A stretch of DNA of 64,000 nucleotides from assembly GCA_029866325.1 (NCBI GenBank), contig JARWZO010000019.1:124001-188000 (forward strand). Reading direction: 5' to 3'. Below are positions 39,199 to 48,463 of the stretch, piece after piece; position 1 is the stretch's first letter; every line of letters starts with the position of its first letter. Source of the stretch: Fluviicola sp. Lineage in GTDB: Bacteria; Bacteroidota; Bacteroidia; Flavobacteriales_D; Crocinitomicaceae. The notes under the pieces are model-generated. The model made no database searches. It was given only the letters and a program-made list of their open reading frames with translations, and was not told where the DNA came from. A program made the translations under genes and the position numbers.

Positions 39199-40593
39199 AT
39201 GTTGATTGTTCGAAACATCATCTTCCTCTTTGCTTGTCTGATCGTGCTAAACACATCATTTGCTCAGACTTCGTTGAACATGGAATTGCTTGACCGTTGG
39301 CACCAGGATTCGCTGATTAACAATACGAGCGAGGTGCGGTACAGTGATTGCTACGGGTTTGTTTGGAACGGAAAAGAATATGCCGTGGCCGGATCAACCG
39401 AAGGAACGCATGTTTTTGAGATTACTGCCAACAATACCTTTGTACCGAAAGGATTCGTCAAAGGACGATTTTCAGATCCGTCGGTTTATCATCGTGATTA
39501 TTCTGTTTACCAAAATTACCTTTACGCCGTCTGCGACGAAGGTGTAAGTAGCTTACAGATCATTGATTTTCAGTATCTCCCCGACTCCATCCATCTAGTA
39601 GCCGAAGACACCACCTTGTTCGGTCGGGTTCACAATGTTTTCATTGACACAGCTCAAGCCAAGCTGTATTCGTGCATTCACCGATCAACCTCCAATACAC
39701 AAACGATAGAAGCTCCGATGAAAATCTTTTCGTTGAACAACCCGCTTCAGCTAACGGAATTATGGTCGGGACCCGATGATGTGGTTGAAGTACACGATTG
39801 TTATGTCCGCAACGGAAAAGCCATTTTGAACTGCGGATTCGACGGATTACGCGTGTACGATTTCACCAATACAGCATCGCCGGCTTACCTCGACTCGAAA
39901 ACCTTTTACCAGGATCAAGGTTACAATCACCAGGGCTGGCTCACTCCCGATGGAAAAACCTACGTCTTTGCCGACGAGACCAATGGAAAACAGGTGAAAA
40001 AATGTGCTTTTAATGGAACTACCGTTACCACAAACCCTATGCAACTCTTCGGTTACAATCACCTCAACGGATCGGTTCCACACAACATTATGGCGAATGA
40101 CACTTTTGCGTTTGTCGCATACTACAACGAAGGATTACGTGTGTTCGATTTACGTTATACACCACCGATTGAAGTAGCCCATTACGACACTTATCCTGAG
40201 GACAATTTCTTCAAAATGAACGGAAACTGGGGTGTTTACAGCAACCTACCCAGTAAACGAATTTTAGCCATGGATCGCCAATATGGCTTGTTTCTCCTGC
40301 ATTTCGACCAGCAAGCTTTTTTAGCTCCGCCGAATGAAGAAGTTTCATTCGTGTACCCGAATCCGGTGGAGGAAAATGGTCAATTGACCGTTCGTTTACC
40401 CAATTCGGTTACCGCTTTTGAGTGGGAATTGGCAGATGAATCAGGAAAGATGGTATTTGCGGGAAGTTTAAAAGATCAGAATTATTTACAGCTGCAACCC
40501 ACCATTGCAAGCGGCATCTACTTTTTGCGTTTGCGTTACCGCGATTATTTGGATGATGAGCAAGAGGAAGTGGTGAAAATCATTATTTTGTAG
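39199..40593 (+). CDS. T9SS-exported LVIVD-repeat (choice-of-anchor-B-like) protein
   Basis: 464 residues with a signal peptide (NIIFLFACLIVLNTSFAQ). Repeated beta-propeller-like blocks (EVRYSDCYGFVWNGKEYAVAGSTEGTHVFEI, VVEVHDCYVRNGKAILNCGFDGLRVYDFT, NTFAFVAYYNEGLRVFDLRY) resemble LVIVD repeats. The end (FVYPNPVEENGQLTV to VVKIIIL) is a type A T9SS sorting domain. Exported to the cell surface. Function unknown. Confidence 0.82.
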   Translation: MLIVRNIIFLFACLIVLNTSFAQTSLNMELLDRWHQDSLINNTSEVRYSDCYGFVWNGKEYAVAGSTEGTHVFEITANNTFVPKGFVKGRFSDPSVYHRDYSVYQNYLYAVCDEGVSSLQIIDFQYLPDSIHLVAEDTTLFGRVHNVFIDTAQAKLYSCIHRSTSNTQTIEAPMKIFSLNNPLQLTELWSGPDDVVEVHDCYVRNGKAILNCGFDGLRVYDFTNTASPAYLDSKTFYQDQGYNHQGWLTPDGKTYVFADETNGKQVKKCAFNGTTVTTNPMQLFGYNHLNGSVPHNIMANDTFAFVAYYNEGLRVFDLRYTPPIEVAHYDTYPEDNFFKMNGNWGVYSNLPSKRILAMDRQYGLFLLHFDQQAFLAPPNEEVSFVYPNPVEENGQLTVRLPNSVTAFEWELADESGKMVFAGSLKDQNYLQLQPTIASGIYFLRLRYRDYLDDEQEEVVKIIIL

Positions 40594-40613
40594 CAACCAA
40601 TCTCGTTTTTGCC

Positions 40614-40793
40614 ATGCGCATTTTCTTCGCTTTAGTAATACTTCTATCGTTCACTTCCTGCGGCGACAGCACGATAACCTCCGAATACGACACCGTAAAA
40701 GCCAAAAAGATCATTCTTGAGGGAGAAGATGGGAAGGACTATGAAATTACGGTTGATCGTGAGGGAGAGGTGAAGGCGAAGGAGGTTCGTTGA
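40614..40793 (+). CDS. Tiny lipoprotein, 59 aa
   Basis: ATG 40614 opens MRIFFALVILLSFTSCGDST with lipobox SFTSC17, then 42 charged residues (VKAKKIILEGEDGKDYEITVDREGEVKAKEVR) and TGA 40791. It follows the exported LVIVD gene by 20 nt on the same strand. Hypothetical but well-formed. Confidence 0.6.
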   Translation: MRIFFALVILLSFTSCGDSTITSEYDTVKAKKIILEGEDGKDYEITVDREGEVKAKEVR

Positions 40794-40916
40794 ACACTCA
40801 TACTCATCATTCTTATTTTTTCAGGAACTGTGTTTATCTGAAATCTCCTGAATAAGTTTCAAGGGTCATATTCCAAATATTATTTTTTAAAGGATTAATG
40901 ACAACCCCGAAAAATC

Positions 40917-43235
40917 TTAAAAACTATATATAATCGGAGCTACTTTAGGTTGTTCAAATCCCAGTTTTCTAAAATAACGAAAAGAGACAGAGTCTTTGAG
41001 TTTATTAACTTTTTCTTCCTCAGACATAGCTCGCATCCAAGTAACATCTTCCGCAATAAATTCATCTATTAAGCTACCATTCCCTGCAAAACCTTGAATA
41101 TCAAAAAATTCGTAACCATCAATCATATTCTTATCCATCCATTCTCCATCAGGAATTTCTTCAATTATTGTACCCATATCTGATTTATCCAAGAGCATCA
41201 TAGATTCCCAATTACTAGATCTTGTGAAAATTTCATAAACTGGTATTCCTTTATATGTACCAACAAACCCGCAAACATTAAATCCAGTAGAAACATACTC
41301 CGCAGAATAATCTTCCACATCTCTAAAAACATCGTATGAAATTCTAAAGTTCTTAGCTATTATAATTTTATTTGAGAGGTCCTTTTCTTGCAAACTTTCC
41401 AAAATCTCTAATAAACGGTGTTTAGGACATTTCTCCCTTTTTGCGATTTTACTCAATTCATGAGTTAAAAAACCCTCAATGTTCTCTGAAATCAGTCTAG
41501 CATGGCTATTCGGCCAGTCAACATAAACACCACCTGAATCTTCAACAAAATATCCTTTTGGTTCAAGTTGAGTAACTCCAATAAATCTAGATTCGAGGTG
41601 TAGGTTTTTTTCATGTTCAACGTGCTTATATTTCTTATAAATATTCCATAATGATGGAAACGAATAAATCCCCTTTTTGACTTCCTTTTTGAAATCGTCA
41701 ATTATACTAGGACTAACTGGTTGCTCAAGCCAACTTTTTTGTAAGTCCTGATCTAACTCACTTTTAAGATCGTAAATTGCTTTTTTAAAATCAGCAACAA
41801 ACTCCAAAGTAAATATTGTGAAAACTTTTTCTGAAAGAATTTCATCAAACTTACTTTGATTTACTTTTTGAATAAAATCTTGAAAGCGAGTTTTTTCTCC
41901 TTTGTTAAAATTAATTGAGCTTAGGTTGAATTCTTTCCTACTGTAGAAATATATTCTTGCTAGCAGAATTAACAACATATCATACAAAAAAGGTCCATTA
42001 TCAACATGATTCTCCCATAAAAAGAAAAAACGATGTTCTATTGAATGTCTCCTAATTCCTAACTCTTTTAAATCATTCAAATTAACCGGTAAAATATCTT
42101 TATTAGCAAAAGAACTAGAATTTCCTAACGGTTGATTATAATTTAAGAAGCTATATATGAGGTTATATTTTTCTTTATGCAATGCATAAGAAAGTATATG
42201 AATTATATTTATTTGTATGTTATTGTAAATGAAATTTTCTTGTATTGTCCGCTCAATATGCTTTATAAGATTTTTGAATTCCGTCAAATAATTTTCGGTA
42301 ATGCTTGACCTCAATTCATCCCAAACAGAATTGATTTTTTTAATTTGCTCCTCATATTCATTTATTAGATAAATACTGCGAGATCTGTATATTGTATCAT
42401 GAAGAATAGTATCAAGGTCACGCCTTCTATTTTTCTCGCCCCATTCTCTTCGCTCTATGAAATTATATTCAATGTTAGAATCTGTAACAAGAATTCCATC
42501 AATTAATTTTTTTGCCAAAGATTCAATTACTAAAGATTCATTTTGATTAATTGCTGTTTTCATTGATCTGAAGAACTGTTCATCCAATGTAGTCAAGAGT
42601 TTTTTAAAGTGAAAATCTTCAGTATAAAGACATGATAAATACCAAAAATAATAGCCTTGTCTTTTTAGAAAAAGATACTGAATGCTACTTTCAAACGACT
42701 GGTTTACTAAATCATCTATCAATAACCCTAATTCATATAAAAACCCAATATGTTTGTCTGGAGCAAACTTGGTTTGGCTTATTTTCATTAGAAGCTCTAT
42801 TATTCCTTCATTCAATGTCTCTGCTAGATCAATTCGTCCAAATTTGATACATTCCCTCCTCAAAGATGAAATCGCACTAACAAGACTATAGAAACCATAC
42901 CTAACACTTTTCCTTGAAATTAGATTTTTTTCATTGCTTCGTTTTGAAATTGCAAAATCAAATTTTTTCGGATCATCCGTACTAAAAATCTCTGTGTAAT
43001 CTAAATCATACTCATCTGAAAGAATTCCCTCTGGATTAAATAGCCTATTATAACTGTTTTGATTTGAAACTATCAGACTTAAACTTTTAGCGAGAATTTC
43101 ATTGAGCTCATTTAGTGACTTGAAAAACAATTGATCTCTCCTTGTTTCAAGTGCAATGAAACCGGCAATTTTAATTCTATCAATTGCACGAAAAAACTCT
43201 TCATGATCCTTAATTATTTCTGATTCAGTTTTCAT
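40917..43235 (-). CDS. Large unknown protein of an accessory island
   Basis: Start ATG 43235 (MKTESEIIKDHEEFFRAIDR); the in-frame ATG 43253 would overlap the next gene by 29 nt instead of 11. 772 residues, strongly helical and charged, AT-rich codons. Recognisable stretches (RHSIEHRFFFLWENHVDNGPFLYDMLL; SFPSLWNIYKKYKHVEHEKNLHLESRFIGVTQLEP) do not match a family I know. No signal peptide, no clear catalytic motif. It is the downstream partner of a membrane protein, overlapped by 11 nt. Function unknown; a two-component membrane-plus-effector design is one possibility. Confidence 0.7.
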   Translation of the reverse strand: MKTESEIIKDHEEFFRAIDRIKIAGFIALETRRDQLFFKSLNELNEILAKSLSLIVSNQNSYNRLFNPEGILSDEYDLDYTEIFSTDDPKKFDFAISKRSNEKNLISRKSVRYGFYSLVSAISSLRRECIKFGRIDLAETLNEGIIELLMKISQTKFAPDKHIGFLYELGLLIDDLVNQSFESSIQYLFLKRQGYYFWYLSCLYTEDFHFKKLLTTLDEQFFRSMKTAINQNESLVIESLAKKLIDGILVTDSNIEYNFIERREWGEKNRRRDLDTILHDTIYRSRSIYLINEYEEQIKKINSVWDELRSSITENYLTEFKNLIKHIERTIQENFIYNNIQINIIHILSYALHKEKYNLIYSFLNYNQPLGNSSSFANKDILPVNLNDLKELGIRRHSIEHRFFFLWENHVDNGPFLYDMLLILLARIYFYSRKEFNLSSINFNKGEKTRFQDFIQKVNQSKFDEILSEKVFTIFTLEFVADFKKAIYDLKSELDQDLQKSWLEQPVSPSIIDDFKKEVKKGIYSFPSLWNIYKKYKHVEHEKNLHLESRFIGVTQLEPKGYFVEDSGGVYVDWPNSHARLISENIEGFLTHELSKIAKREKCPKHRLLEILESLQEKDLSNKIIIAKNFRISYDVFRDVEDYSAEYVSTGFNVCGFVGTYKGIPVYEIFTRSSNWESMMLLDKSDMGTIIEEIPDGEWMDKNMIDGYEFFDIQGFAGNGSLIDEFIAEDVTWMRAMSEEEKVNKLKDSVSFRYFRKLGFEQPKVAPIIYSF

Positions 43236-43737
43236 GCAGTTTCGATTTAGCAATGTTCGCTGATAAATTAATAATCATCGTTTCTGTGTCCACGGATATA
43301 TCGATAATAGTACGGAAATACTTGTATGACATTACTAATGTATAAATTGAAAAACCCAAAACCACTAGACATCCAAAGCCGTTATTTATGTCCGCAAATA
43401 GAAGTAATAATATGTACGCCATAAATATTGGTAAAAAAACACGTTGATAATAAACCTCCCATCTATTTTTAAACCAATCAACTATTGCCTTATCTCCGTA
43501 TGGTGTTAATTTTCTCGAAACAATGTTAATCGTAAGTGGTAGCACAAGGGCATACATACTAACTAACATACCTAAAACAGATCCAAGAAACGAATCAGAA
43601 CTACAAAATTCTAAATACTTTGACCAAGTCTTTTGATAAGGAATATAATCCCCTGCATAAACACTTAAAAAAACAGTACCTCCAGTTAAAACACCCCAAA
43701 TCAAGATTATATATTTTAGCTTTCTATCAATTAACAT
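43225..43737 (-). CDS. Membrane protein of the accessory island
   Basis: 170 residues with three to four helices (YIILIWGVLTGGTVFLSVYAG, FLGSVLGMLVSMYALVLPLTINIVS, VFLPIFMAYILLLLFADI, FGCLVVLGFSIYTLVMSY). Its stop overlaps the start of the large partner gene, and its ATG 43737 overlaps the end of the small upstream frame by 11 nt. The repeated 11-nt overlaps on both sides suggest a single translationally coupled operon. Confidence 0.72.
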   Translation of the reverse strand: MLIDRKLKYIILIWGVLTGGTVFLSVYAGDYIPYQKTWSKYLEFCSSDSFLGSVLGMLVSMYALVLPLTINIVSRKLTPYGDKAIVDWFKNRWEVYYQRVFLPIFMAYILLLLFADINNGFGCLVVLGFSIYTLVMSYKYFRTIIDISVDTETMIINLSANIAKSKLHEN

Positions 43738-43925
43738 AAGAATACAATTTATAGATCACGTAACAAACACTGATCGAAACAATAAAAGCAATTAGCCACA
43801 AAAGTATGTCAGGAACGAGAAATAGTGCTTCTTCAAAACGCTTAAATCTTTCGAGATATTTTTTCAAAATATTGGCTAAGTAATCTTCATTTTTAATGTG
43901 CTCAAAAAACGAAAATCAAGTTCAT
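43727..43925 (-). pseudogene. Small membrane ORF with a one-base frameshift
   Basis: The frame ending at TGA 43727 encodes HIKNEDYLANILKKYLERFKRFEEA and then a membrane helix (LFLVPDILLWLIAFIVSISVCYVIYKLY). It has no ATG. An ATG at 43925 is out of frame; deleting one T from the T-run at about 43904-43909 gives an uninterrupted 65-codon gene starting MNLIFVFEHIKNEDYL. Either a true frameshift or a homopolymer error; its end overlaps the 43737 ATG as coupled genes do. Confidence 0.45.
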
Positions 43926-44048
43926 TTTTTTGAATTCATGGTTATTTATTGTCACATAGTTAGGTAATTTAGTTGATTTATTCAAATCCCTTAACTTTAC
44001 AGCAATCTATCATAAACTTACTTTTCATTTATAATAGTGTATGATCGC

Positions 44049-44525
44049 TTATGATACTTCACTCTCCTTCATCGCCTCCTGAATCAAATCAAATTCAAAG
44101 CCTTTGCTCATCAGGTAGCGCTGCAATTTCGCGCGTTTTTTCCAAGGGTCTGTTTCGCGGGTGAGGTCACGGAGTTTTTTGGCGGTTTCTTTGAGCAAGA
44201 TGGCGTAATATTCATCGCCATCGATGGTTTTTAAACCACGTTGAATGGAAACTTCGCTGACGAATTTTTGTTTGAGTCCTTGTTTGATTTTGAGTCGACC
44301 CCAATGTTTGATGCGTAGTTTGCCCGAAACGAATGCTACGGCAAAACGTTCTTCGTCAAGGAATCGGTTGCTGATCAAATGCGCCATCAAGCGATCTTTC
44401 TGATCTTCATCCATGCCCCATGAGCGCAGTTTATTCACTACTTCATAGTGGCACCTTTCCTGATAGGCGCAATAGGCTTCAATTTTCGCCTTTGCTTCCA
44501 GAAACGAAAAATTGCTCTCTGACAT
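44049..44525 (-). CDS. recX: Regulatory protein RecX
   Basis: 158 residues of three-helix RecX repeats: [75 protein letters not shown], and [24 protein letters not shown]. RecX inhibits RecA filament growth. It overlaps the RNase G stop codon by one base and shares a transcript with it. Confidence 0.88.
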   Translation of the reverse strand: MSESNFSFLEAKAKIEAYCAYQERCHYEVVNKLRSWGMDEDQKDRLMAHLISNRFLDEERFAVAFVSGKLRIKHWGRLKIKQGLKQKFVSEVSIQRGLKTIDGDEYYAILLKETAKKLRDLTRETDPWKKRAKLQRYLMSKGFEFDLIQEAMKESEVS

Positions 44526-46072
44526 CAGAGAGCAATTTCATTATTATTTGCATCCAAAAAGCTGTATTCCAACAGATTTTGAGCTGTTACGCCCCGCACG
44601 TCGATCCACTTTTTGTATTTGAAGAACCATTTACGTTGCTTCGACATCACGCCTTTCTTGAAGTAAGCTTCCAGATAAGGGTGAACGAGCAAAGTCAATT
44701 TCTTTTCCTTACGATCTTGCAGCAAGTAGTTGAGATTATTCTCAATTTCCTCGGCATACAAGATCGATGCTTGAATTTCACCCGTTCCGTTACATGTAGG
44801 ACACATTTCAGAAGTGTTGATATCAGTTTCCGGACGCACACGCTGACGGGTAATTTCTACCACACCGAATTTAGACGGAGGAAGGATATTGTGTTTCGCT
44901 CGATCCGACTTCATAAACTCCTTCAATTTCTCGAAGAGAATCTTGTTGTTTTCACGGTCGTGCATATCAATAAAGTCAATGCACACAATTCCACCCATAT
45001 CGCGCAATTGCAATACACGGGCTATTTCCTCGGCAGCTTCAATGTTTGTTGCCAATGCGTTCGATTCCTGACCATCAGCACCTTTACGGTTTCCGCTGTT
45101 CACATCCACCACATGCATGGCTTCGGTGTGTTCAATAATCAGGTAACCACCACTTTGAAGCGGTACTTTTTTACCGAACATGGTCTTGATTTGCTTGCTG
45201 ATTCCGAAACGCTCGAAGATGTCTAACTTACCGTCGTACAACTTCACGATTTTCTCACGTCCGGGAGCAATTCCGCTAATGTATTCTTTCAATTCTCCCA
45301 TGAGTTTTTCGTCGCTCACATGGATATTGGTAAAATCAGCGTTCAATAGATCGCGCAGGATAGACGATGTTTTATCGATTTCTCCTAATACGCGTCGAGG
45401 TGGTTTTGCAGTCTTTAGATTAGCATGCATGTTTTTCCACTTCTCGAGCAGATTGCGTAAATCCTGATCAATAGCTTCCACCTTTTTGGTAGCTGCTACG
45501 GTGCGGATGATTACGCCAAAATTCTTTGGTTTGATATCTTCCATCAAATCACGCAAACGCTCACGCTCTTCAGGTGATTTGATTTTTTGGGATATCGAAA
45601 TTTTGTCCGAAAACGGAACGAGCACCAAATAACGACCGGCCAGTGTAAGTTCTGCGCACAAACGCGGACCTTTACTGGAAATGGGTTCTTTGGCAACTTG
45701 CACCAAAATCGGGGAAGATGTGGAGATTATATCTCCGATTTTTCCATCTTTTGGGATGTCTTTCTCTGACTTGAAATACAACAAATCAGCGACGTTTTGC
45801 TTCCCTTGCAAGGTATCTCGTGTGAATTTATCCAACGATTGAAATTGTGGGCCCAAATCGAGGTAATGCAAAAACGCATCTTTCTCGTAACCCACATCAA
45901 CAAAGGCTGCATTGAGGCTGGGAACTACTTTTCGTACCTTCCCGAGGTAAATATCACCAACCGCAAAGTCGGTGTTTCCTTGTTCCTCATGTAATTCAAC
46001 CAATTTACCATCGCGTAGGAGCGCAAGCCAGACACCCGAGGGACGAGCATCTACAACAAGTTCTAAACTCAC
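44525..46072 (-). CDS. rng: Ribonuclease E/G family protein (RNase G)
   Basis: 515 residues. S1 RNA-binding domain about 35-125 ([36 protein letters not shown]), then the RNase E/G catalytic domain: first Asp in [14 protein letters not shown], second in [11 protein letters not shown], and [29 protein letters not shown] with the zinc-link cysteines. Cleaves single-stranded A/U-rich RNA; matures 16S rRNA and degrades mRNA. No long C-terminal scaffold, so RNase G size. A 268-codon frame on the opposite strand is a shadow. Confidence 0.93.
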   Translation of the reverse strand: MSLELVVDARPSGVWLALLRDGKLVELHEEQGNTDFAVGDIYLGKVRKVVPSLNAAFVDVGYEKDAFLHYLDLGPQFQSLDKFTRDTLQGKQNVADLLYFKSEKDIPKDGKIGDIISTSSPILVQVAKEPISSKGPRLCAELTLAGRYLVLVPFSDKISISQKIKSPEERERLRDLMEDIKPKNFGVIIRTVAATKKVEAIDQDLRNLLEKWKNMHANLKTAKPPRRVLGEIDKTSSILRDLLNADFTNIHVSDEKLMGELKEYISGIAPGREKIVKLYDGKLDIFERFGISKQIKTMFGKKVPLQSGGYLIIEHTEAMHVVDVNSGNRKGADGQESNALATNIEAAEEIARVLQLRDMGGIVCIDFIDMHDRENNKILFEKLKEFMKSDRAKHNILPPSKFGVVEITRQRVRPETDINTSEMCPTCNGTGEIQASILYAEEIENNLNYLLQDRKEKKLTLLVHPYLEAYFKKGVMSKQRKWFFKYKKWIDVRGVTAQNLLEYSFLDANNNEIAL

Positions 46073-46154
46073 GAAAGTATAATTAGAAAGTGACTAAAAC
46101 AGAAAAACTTAGTAAGCGCTTACCTACTAAGTTCTCTGAACTTCTTAAAGAAAA

Positions 46155-46247
46155 TTATTTCTTCTTCTTATGACGGTTTTTTCTTAGTCGTTTCTTACGC
46201 TTGTGCGTAGCCATCTTATGTCTTTTTCTTTTTTTACCGCTTGGCAT
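46155..46247 (-). CDS. 30-aa COX24/AURKAIP1-like (mS38-type) basic protein
   Basis: Begins MPSGKKRKRHKMATHKRKKR and ends NRHKKKK: 30 residues, nearly all Lys, Arg and His. This is the short Bacteroidota homologue of the mitochondrial small-subunit protein AURKAIP1/mS38 (DUF1713/COX24), a probable ribosomal component. Encoded between rng and HU. It is below the usual length cut-off, so it is easy to miss. Confidence 0.85.
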   Translation of the reverse strand: MPSGKKRKRHKMATHKRKKRLRKNRHKKKK

Positions 46248-46306
46248 AGCAATGTTATTTATGGTTATTAATACTGTTATTACAATTCAATAGCTTCTAA
46301 AATGAA

Positions 46307-46333
46307 GCACTCCCGTCGATTAAACAGGAGTGC
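46307..46333 (-). terminator. Hairpin downstream of the HU gene
   Basis: GCACTCC (46307-46313) and GGAGTGC (46327-46333) form a 7-bp stem, followed on the minus strand by a T-rich stretch (TTCATTTTAG). It lies between the HU and COX24-like genes. Confidence 0.5.
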
Positions 46334-46386
46334 AAAGATATAAAAATAAGTTTTTCCACATCCATTGGATGCGAAAAAGACGGAAA

Positions 46387-46677
46387 TTATTTCACTACTA
46401 CCTTATTTTTCACTTCTTCAACAAACGTTTTAGCCGGTTTAAAAGAAGGAATATTGTGTGCTGGAATAATAATCGTGGTATTTTTTGAAATATTACGACC
46501 TGTTTTCTCCGCTCTCACCTTCACTACGAAGCTTCCGAAACCTCTCAAATAAACATTCTCGTTTTTAGCAAGAGAACTTTTAATGGAAGTCATGAATGCT
46601 TCAACAGCTTTCTGCACTTCGTTTCTTTCCAACCCTGTCTCCTCTGCGATTTCAGCAACAATATCTGCCTTTGTCAT
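46387..46677 (-). CDS. HU/IHF family DNA-binding protein
   Basis: Start ATG 46677 (MTKADIVAEIAEETGLERNEVQKAVEAF), which fits the family; the frame runs further up to 46722 but adds a non-homologous leader. 96 residues: helical base, then the flexible arm (VYLRGFGSFVVKVRAEKTGRNISKNTTIIIPAHNIPSFKPAK). Dimeric, bends DNA in the nucleoid. Confidence 0.9.
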   Translation of the reverse strand: MTKADIVAEIAEETGLERNEVQKAVEAFMTSIKSSLAKNENVYLRGFGSFVVKVRAEKTGRNISKNTTIIIPAHNIPSFKPAKTFVEEVKNKVVVK

Positions 46678-46784
46678 TTTACTTGTATTAAAGATTTTCA
46701 ACAATTTGATTTTCAAGCGCAAAAGTAGTTCGTTAAAAGCGTTTATTTTTGCTTTCGATGATTTTTTATTAATATTTTCCCTAA

Positions 46785-47813
46785 ATGGCTGATTTTGTTC
46801 TACAAATTACCGAATGGTACAGACTAAATGCTCGGGCACTCCCTTGGCGCGAAACAAAAAATGCCTATTTCATTTGGTTGTCGGAGATAATTCTGCAACA
46901 AACGAGGGTCGATCAAGGGATGAAATACTACTTTTCGTTCGTTACCAATTTTCCGACAGTTGAACAATTGGCACTCGCCGACGAAGAGCAGGTATTGAAA
47001 TTGTGGCAAGGATTAGGCTATTACTCTAGAGCCCGAAACCTGCACAAAACGGCTCAGCAAGTAACCGAACAGTTTAATGGCGTATTTCCTGCGTCTTATG
47101 AGGATTTACTTTCACTGAAAGGAGTTGGTCCTTATACAGCCGCCGCAATTGCTTCTTTTGCATTCGATTTACCGCACGCAGTGGTGGATGGAAACGTCTA
47201 TCGCATTTTGAGTCGCTATTTCGGTATTGATCTTCCCATCGATTCTACCGAAGGGAAAAAAGCTTTTCAGGAACTGGCTTCAGAGCTCATTCCTGCAAAT
47301 GATCCGGCGCTTTTCAATCAATCGGTGATGGAATTTGGTGCCTTGCAATGTACACCGACCAATCCTTCCTGTGAAACCTGCGTGCTTCTTCAAAGTTGCG
47401 CTTCTGGAAAGAATGAACGCTGGAAAGAACGTCCTGTCAAATCGAAAAAAACAGCGGTTCGTGATCGTTTTTTCCATTATTTCCACATCGAGCACGAAGG
47501 AAAAATTGCCGTAACCAAGCGCGTTGACAAAGATGTTTGGCAGCATTTGTATGAATTCCCAATGATTGAAACGCTTTCTGCCGAATTGCTGGAATCGGAT
47601 TTAGCTCAATTTCCGGTTCAGAATATGGATTTCGCTACCGTTTCTTCTTCGAAACACATTCTGAGTCATCAGCGGATTTACGCAACCTTTCATCGGCTTA
47701 CAATCACTAAACCATCTGATTTGGAACATTTTGAAGCAAACGACATCGGTTCTTTCCACGAATTGCCCATTCACCGATTGATGCACCGATATGTTGAAAA
47801 GTACATGAATTAG
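46785..47813 (+). CDS. mutY: A/G-specific adenine glycosylase
   Basis: 342 residues. LSEIILQQTRVDQ with the catalytic Glu region, the helix-hairpin-helix (LLSLKGVGPYTAAAIASFAF), Asp in AVVDGNVYRILSRYF, and the [4Fe-4S] cysteines in CTPTNPSCETCVLLQSC. The last 110 residues are the NUDIX-like 8-oxoG recognition domain. Removes A opposite 8-oxoguanine. First of mutY-ssb-gldE-gldD. Confidence 0.93.
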   Translation: MADFVLQITEWYRLNARALPWRETKNAYFIWLSEIILQQTRVDQGMKYYFSFVTNFPTVEQLALADEEQVLKLWQGLGYYSRARNLHKTAQQVTEQFNGVFPASYEDLLSLKGVGPYTAAAIASFAFDLPHAVVDGNVYRILSRYFGIDLPIDSTEGKKAFQELASELIPANDPALFNQSVMEFGALQCTPTNPSCETCVLLQSCASGKNERWKERPVKSKKTAVRDRFFHYFHIEHEGKIAVTKRVDKDVWQHLYEFPMIETLSAELLESDLAQFPVQNMDFATVSSSKHILSHQRIYATFHRLTITKPSDLEHFEANDIGSFHELPIHRLMHRYVEKYMN

Positions 47814-47839
47814 GCGTTTAATTTTCCTTATATTTGTAA

Positions 47840-48001
47840 GAGCCTGTTTAAAATTGTTTAATGAAATAAATTAGCTAGGCATTTTGATGTGGGATGAGGC
47901 AAATTTTGCAGTCATAGCACGCGTCTCTGGCGAAAAAATTGAACGAAATAACACACAAAATGGCTGCTAAGAATGAAATTACAATAAATTTGAACAGGCT
48001 C
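47840..48001. mobile_element. MITE-like element inserted in the ssb leader
   Basis: 162 bp with terminal inverted repeats GAGCCTGTTTAAAATT and the reverse complement of AAATTTGAACAGGCTC (14 of 16 matching). A TAA lies at 47837-47839 and again at 48002-48004, consistent with a 3-bp target duplication. No ORF inside. A -7-like box TATATTTG at 47829-47836 lies just outside the left end, and the ssb ATG is 5 nt after the right end. Confidence 0.65.
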
Positions 48002-48005
48002 TAAA

Positions 48006-48455
48006 ATGGCAGGTAGCGTAAATAAAGTAATACTGATTGGAAATCTGGGGAAAGACCCGGAAATTCGACGATTGGAAAATGGCGCTGTTGTGGCAAATTT
48101 TCCGCTTGCCACTTCTGAAACTTATGTTGATAAAGCTACCGGTGAACGCCGCGAAACAACCGATTGGCACACCATTGTTTTATGGAGAGGTTTGGCTGAA
48201 GTTGCCGAAAAATACGCCCGAAAAGGTCAGAAAATTTACGTGGAAGGAAAATTGAAAAATCGCTCCTGGCAGGATAAAGATGGAAACACGCGTTACACAA
48301 CCGAAGTATTGGGTGAATCGATGACCTTGTTGACTCCAAAGAGCGAAAGTGATCGTCCTGCACCCACAAACACAGCTCCTTATCCCACAGAGCCGAGTTC
48401 CAATCCAAGTCCATTGGATTTGAACGCTAATTTTGAAGACGATTTACCGTTTTAA
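48006..48455 (+). CDS. ssb: Single-stranded DNA-binding protein
   Basis: 149 residues. OB fold about 1-110 (NKVILIGNLGKDPEIRRLENGAVVANFPLATSETY, TDWHTIVLWRGLAEVAEKYARKGQKIYVEGKL), a Pro/Ser-rich linker and the acidic tip EDDLPF that recruits repair and replication partners. A MITE-like element fills its leader. Confidence 0.95.
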   Translation: MAGSVNKVILIGNLGKDPEIRRLENGAVVANFPLATSETYVDKATGERRETTDWHTIVLWRGLAEVAEKYARKGQKIYVEGKLKNRSWQDKDGNTRYTTEVLGESMTLLTPKSESDRPAPTNTAPYPTEPSSNPSPLDLNANFEDDLPF

Positions 48456-48463
48456 CGATAGAA

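Noticed and set aside
44420-45226. 268-codon plus-strand frame inside the RNase G gene
   Set aside because: Lies antisense to a complete, motif-bearing rng gene and has no recognisable protein character; a shadow.
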